From Agarilytica sp045430285 (GTDB taxonomy: Bacteria; Pseudomonadota; Gammaproteobacteria; Pseudomonadales; Cellvibrionaceae): a DNA stretch of 64,000 nucleotides. The translations under genes were made by a program, and so were the position numbers. The notes beneath the pieces are model-generated. The model searched no databases and was not told the DNA's origin. It saw nothing but the letters and a program-made list of their open reading frames with translations. The stretch is taken from positions 1-64,000 of the forward strand of contig JAILXV010000004.1 in the NCBI GenBank assembly GCA_045430285.1, given 5' to 3'. Of the stretch, positions 60,705 to 64,000 are shown piece after piece. Positions within the stretch are counted from its first letter, which is position 1. Every line of letters starts with the position of its first letter.

Positions 60705-62498
60705 ATGAAGGTTTGGTTGTATCTATCTATTGTCGCAGTGGCAATTTTATCGTCTCCCGTATTTTCAGCGAGTTATTGTAACCTAGACGTGCATTACGGA
60801 TTTGCAGGAAAGAATCTTGAGCGACCTGTCGTGAAATCAGGGAGGACGAAAACACATACCCGCTCAGATGTAAGACGTGTCTATAACAAAGGTGATAAGG
60901 ATGTAGAAATTCTTGTGCAAGGTGGTTGGGCGGAAGCCGCCTGGCACCGGATCAATGTAAATGAGAATTATATGGGTTTCGTCGATCTTAAAAAAATACG
61001 CTGCCTAAGAAGCGATGACGGAGAACGGAATCCGATTGAGCAGCTCGCTGGTCGAGTTCAAACAGAAGCTGAAATGATAGGGGATACAGGTCAAGCAGCG
61101 GTTAAAGATGTTCAACAGCGTGTCGAAAAGTCACTAGGTGCCGTAAAAGATATGGCAGCGGATTTTCTTTATGATCTTAGTGCGCAGCAATGGCGTTCGG
61201 TTGGTCGGGCGGTGCTTTGTGATTCCTATTTGGGAAATCAAGATGACCAACGTATTTTAAATTTGACGCAGCTTCAGTTTAGAGGTGCTCGTGGCAATGC
61301 GAATAAGTTTGATAACGTAGATGTGACGAGTGATTTTAGCGTGATGAATAACTATCTGCTTATGCAAGCATCAAACAAAACGTATTATCACCAAGTAAAA
61401 CACGGGTTTGATGCAGAAAAACGTATTTGGAATAAAGCGAATACCGAACGTGAATTTCGATGTGCCACAGACGAACTTTACCGATACTGGGGTTTTGATG
61501 ATGTACTGTTTGTGAATGGTGCGCTAGGTGCGAATGCGGTCATTGGTATTGATGATGACAAAATTATTGTTGCTGTTCGCGGAACACAAAATCCAGGCGA
61601 ATTTACCAAAGTGGTTGATCTTGAAGATAATCAGTCGGGACCGTTAAATTATGATGAGTTGAAAGACGAGTCATCGAAAGGGACTATGGACGTGTTAATC
61701 AATATGAGCCATTACAAACTTCCCGCACTAGGGCTTGCAATAGCGGATGCCGGTGAAGTGCATGCAGGTTATGCCATGGCGGCAATGGAGATTCATGGTT
61801 TAATCGATGTGGTCGAACCGTTTCTTGAATTAAAAGATAAGCCTATGTTTGTGACAGGTCATAGTCTTGGCGGTGCCACGGCGACAGTGCTCGCAAAACG
61901 AATGAAGCGCAGTGGTTATGATGTGTCAGCGGCCTATGTGTATGCACCACCGAAAGTAGGGGATGCTGTGTTTGTGCGTGAGTTACGTGAACATCTAGAT
62001 CTTCATGTAACTTGGAATTATCGGGACCCTGTGCCCACGTTTTTGAATTCTGAAATGCTCAAAATTGGTGACTTTAGTCTTACCGGTATCAATAAGTTTC
62101 GTTTTACCTGGGAAGGCGCAGATACCTTTACCTTTTTTGATCAAGCGCATACGGCGCATACCTACGAGCCCGATGGGGAAAATCATAAATCGATTTATTT
62201 AGATGTTCGTGAAAAACAAGGGGCGCCTTACCCTGAGGTATTGTTCCGAAATGGACCAATGTCCGATGAGTGGTTCTTCCATAATGGAAATTTTTATACG
62301 GCGTTTACCTATTATGAAGTGATTCGTCAAGGTTTGTCCGCTGATAATGGCACTGCGATACAGCCTGAATTTATTAAAGAGCCTATGTGTTTGTTTTGGT
62401 CGGATAGCTTCAAAAAACACGATTATGACTGGAATGCGAATTATCGGCGCTTTACTGGCGATAAGCAGGCTTATCCCATACAGCAGTGTATGTGGTGA
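60705..62498 (+). CDS. Exported class 3 lipase-like protein
   Basis: The 597-residue precursor has a signal peptide (cut near VFSA, residue 22). An N-terminal domain of about 85 residues with paired cysteines precedes an extended helical linker, and a Lipase_3 alpha/beta hydrolase domain lies at about 265-470 with nucleophile motif GHSLGGATATVLA (Ser near 387) and a late DPVPTFL; a His appears in the region FFDQAHTAHTYEPDGENH. ATG at 60705 has AGGGG six bases upstream; an earlier TTG at 60690 is less likely. It sits between a response regulator and its likely kinase, so this may be a sensed or regulated exoenzyme. Confidence 0.85.
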   Translation: MKVWLYLSIVAVAILSSPVFSASYCNLDVHYGFAGKNLERPVVKSGRTKTHTRSDVRRVYNKGDKDVEILVQGGWAEAAWHRINVNENYMGFVDLKKIRCLRSDDGERNPIEQLAGRVQTEAEMIGDTGQAAVKDVQQRVEKSLGAVKDMAADFLYDLSAQQWRSVGRAVLCDSYLGNQDDQRILNLTQLQFRGARGNANKFDNVDVTSDFSVMNNYLLMQASNKTYYHQVKHGFDAEKRIWNKANTEREFRCATDELYRYWGFDDVLFVNGALGANAVIGIDDDKIIVAVRGTQNPGEFTKVVDLEDNQSGPLNYDELKDESSKGTMDVLINMSHYKLPALGLAIADAGEVHAGYAMAAMEIHGLIDVVEPFLELKDKPMFVTGHSLGGATATVLAKRMKRSGYDVSAAYVYAPPKVGDAVFVRELREHLDLHVTWNYRDPVPTFLNSEMLKIGDFSLTGINKFRFTWEGADTFTFFDQAHTAHTYEPDGENHKSIYLDVREKQGAPYPEVLFRNGPMSDEWFFHNGNFYTAFTYYEVIRQGLSADNGTAIQPEFIKEPMCLFWSDSFKKHDYDWNANYRRFTGDKQAYPIQQCMW

Positions 62499-62576
62499 TC
62501 GCGTTTTATAGTTTTGGCCCCTTGTGAAGACACCTAAAGGCTCTTAATATCACCCAAAAGAGGTTAAGAGCCCGTT

Positions 62577-64000
62577 ATGCCGATTAGACCTGTCAGGAAA
62601 TACGCCCCTCAAATATTTGCCCTCGGCGGACTCTCTATTTTTATTGGTCTAATCGCCGCGCTCGTGTTTCTCCCCACCTTTCATGTGTTTTCCCCCTCAA
62701 TATTAGCGCCGATTAATCACGTTGATGTAACGCAAAGTGATGCCTCGTCGTTGGCAGAGTTGGGTGATGCTGTCTGGCATCCTCAGACTTTACCTGACGA
62801 TTGGCTGCTTTCTGAAAAAACCGCTCAGCAATACTGGTATCGACACATCCTTGTTATTGATACACCACCGGACGGTACGATGGCCGTGTATCTGCCTATG
62901 GTCAGTCATAATGCCGCGGTATATGTGAATGGCATATGGGTGGGGCAAGGCGGTACTTTTGACTCGCCCGTCGCACGCCATCATGCACAACCCTTACTCT
63001 TTGAATTTTCGCGGAATTTATTGCACATTGGTGAAAACGATATCCTTATCCGTGTTAAGGCTGAGACGCATTTGCAGGGTCTGTTAGACGAAATTTATGT
63101 AGGTCCGCAAGACGCACTGGAAAAAGCATTCACATTAAAAACGCTCATTCGAGTGAGCTTAGTGAAATGGATTACGGGTGTAATGTTGGTGATGGCTTTT
63201 GTGCTTGCCTGCTTTTGGGGCTATCGTCGGTATGATTCCGCATATGGTGTCTTTTCTTTAGTGCTATTTTTTTGGGGCTTCCATAATCTCAACTTATTTG
63301 TTGTGGACGCACCAATTCCTGCAAAGCACTGGGAAACCTTGGCGATACTGACCCTTGGGTGGACAGTCTCATCTGTGATTTGGTTTGATCACCGTTATTT
63401 AAGCAAACCGCGCCCTCTAATTGAAAAAATTATGGGAGCTCATTCTCTTGCGGGTTTGTTTTTATTTTTTACTTCCGATTACGCCAGTCTACTCTTTTGG
63501 GGCTACAAGGTTTGGTATTCCTTCTTGGTGTTGTTTGGTTTGTATGCTTCTTATTTTTTATTTTCTGTATACCTTCGTGAAAAAAGTTTAGATGCTTTTT
63601 TGATGCTGTTGGTCGGATCTGTCATTGTTGTCTTTGGTGTGCATGATATTTTATTAGTGAATAATCATTGGTCTAGGTTTGATGGTTTTATTATTCAATA
63701 CAGTGCGATCCCTACGGTCATTCTTTTTGGTTGGTTTTTGTTGCGGCGTTTTTTGCTTTCCTTGGAAACAGCTGAAAATTTGGCGCGTACCTTGGAAGAT
63801 CGCGTTAAAGCGAAGCAAAGCGAATTAGAGGAGCAGTACGAACGTTTATATGCGCTGGAAAACGCTAGGGTGCTGTCTCAAGAACGTGAACGAATGATGC
63901 GGGATATGCACGACGGCTTTGGTGGAAGTTTAGTATCTCTATCGAATATGTTTCAAAAACAAAACGGGGATGTATTTCTTAAGGCGCAAGAAAAAGTACA
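62577..64000 (+). CDS. Sensor histidine kinase, 7TM type (partial)
   Basis: At least 474 residues are visible and the frame runs off the window. A membrane anchor near residues 13-34 is followed by a periplasmic beta-rich sensor domain with the sugar-binding-like YLPMVSHNAAVYVNGIWVGQGG (similar to 7TMR-DISMED2), then about seven membrane helices (about 198-400), a coiled coil and the start of a HisKA_3 domain with ERERMMRDMHDGFGGSLVSL, where the His is the phosphoacceptor. The ATPase domain must lie beyond 64000. ATG at 62577 has AAGAG seven bases upstream. Probable partner of the regulator at 60043. Confidence 0.88.
   Translation, partial: MPIRPVRKYAPQIFALGGLSIFIGLIAALVFLPTFHVFSPSILAPINHVDVTQSDASSLAELGDAVWHPQTLPDDWLLSEKTAQQYWYRHILVIDTPPDGTMAVYLPMVSHNAAVYVNGIWVGQGGTFDSPVARHHAQPLLFEFSRNLLHIGENDILIRVKAETHLQGLLDEIYVGPQDALEKAFTLKTLIRVSLVKWITGVMLVMAFVLACFWGYRRYDSAYGVFSLVLFFWGFHNLNLFVVDAPIPAKHWETLAILTLGWTVSSVIWFDHRYLSKPRPLIEKIMGAHSLAGLFLFFTSDYASLLFWGYKVWYSFLVLFGLYASYFLFSVYLREKSLDAFLMLLVGSVIVVFGVHDILLVNNHWSRFDGFIIQYSAIPTVILFGWFLLRRFLLSLETAENLARTLEDRVKAKQSELEEQYERLYALENARVLSQERERMMRDMHDGFGGSLVSLSNMFQKQNGDVFLKAQEKV

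Overview
The window looks like chromosomal DNA of a marine-type gammaproteobacterium. The nrdR-ribD-ribE-ribB-ribH-nusB-thiL-pgpA order, a finR/fpr-like divergent pair, a SapC-family protein, a TonB-dependent receptor, ettA, YfiR/YfiN-type c-di-GMP genes and a large chromosomal integron together suggest something near Cellvibrionaceae (Saccharophagus/Teredinibacter/Cellvibrio-like). That placement is an inference from gene order, not a computed phylogeny. I saw no tRNA, rRNA, CRISPR array or transposase.

Positions 1 to about 10050 are the distal end of a chromosomal integron cassette array. Fourteen recognisable attC sites, plus one decayed one at the end, separate small promoter-poor genes: GNAT acetyltransferases, a lipoprotein with a TonB C-terminal domain, a YgjV-like membrane protein, secreted proteins of unknown role, a DUF1349-like exoprotein, a SAM methyltransferase and hypothetical proteins. 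A ccdA-ccdB toxin-antitoxin cassette lies in reverse orientation. Two cassettes are broken by frameshifts, one cassette has no clear gene, and one expected attC is unrecognisable. The integrase is not in the window. Because cassette genes read rightwards, intI and attI should lie to the left of position 1.

From 10050 to 23800 is mixed chromosomal DNA: PsiE-like protein, a decayed lgt copy, a cation/proton antiporter, a small K+ channel, a GFA-family protein, DUF998 and glycine-rich proteins, an FKBP lipoprotein, RNase Z, a cardiolipin-synthase-like protein, a TonB-dependent receptor with methionine clusters, and ettA.

From 24200 to 35500 is a conserved housekeeping block: glyA, nrdR, the riboflavin genes, nusB, thiL, pgpA, ribA flanked by two retropepsin-like aspartic proteases, and a YebC-family regulator. 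The ribB product has a GTP-cyclohydrolase-II-like C-terminal domain without its zinc cysteines, so ribA at 32583 probably supplies that step. Three intergenic gaps in or beside this block carry the same kind of nested inverted repeat: unique 19-20 bp arms around two small hairpins with TCCN loops.

From 35500 to 64000 are degV, an AraC-type regulator, a polysaccharide deacetylase, hemB, acylphosphatase, three c-di-GMP proteins (YfiN-like GGDEF-EAL with its YfiR partner, a PAS-GGDEF-EAL protein, an HD-GYP protein), finR/fpr, SapC, malic enzyme, recQ, a radical SAM protein, a 1244-residue FG-GAP lipoprotein, and a response regulator / class 3 lipase / sensor kinase cluster cut by the window end.
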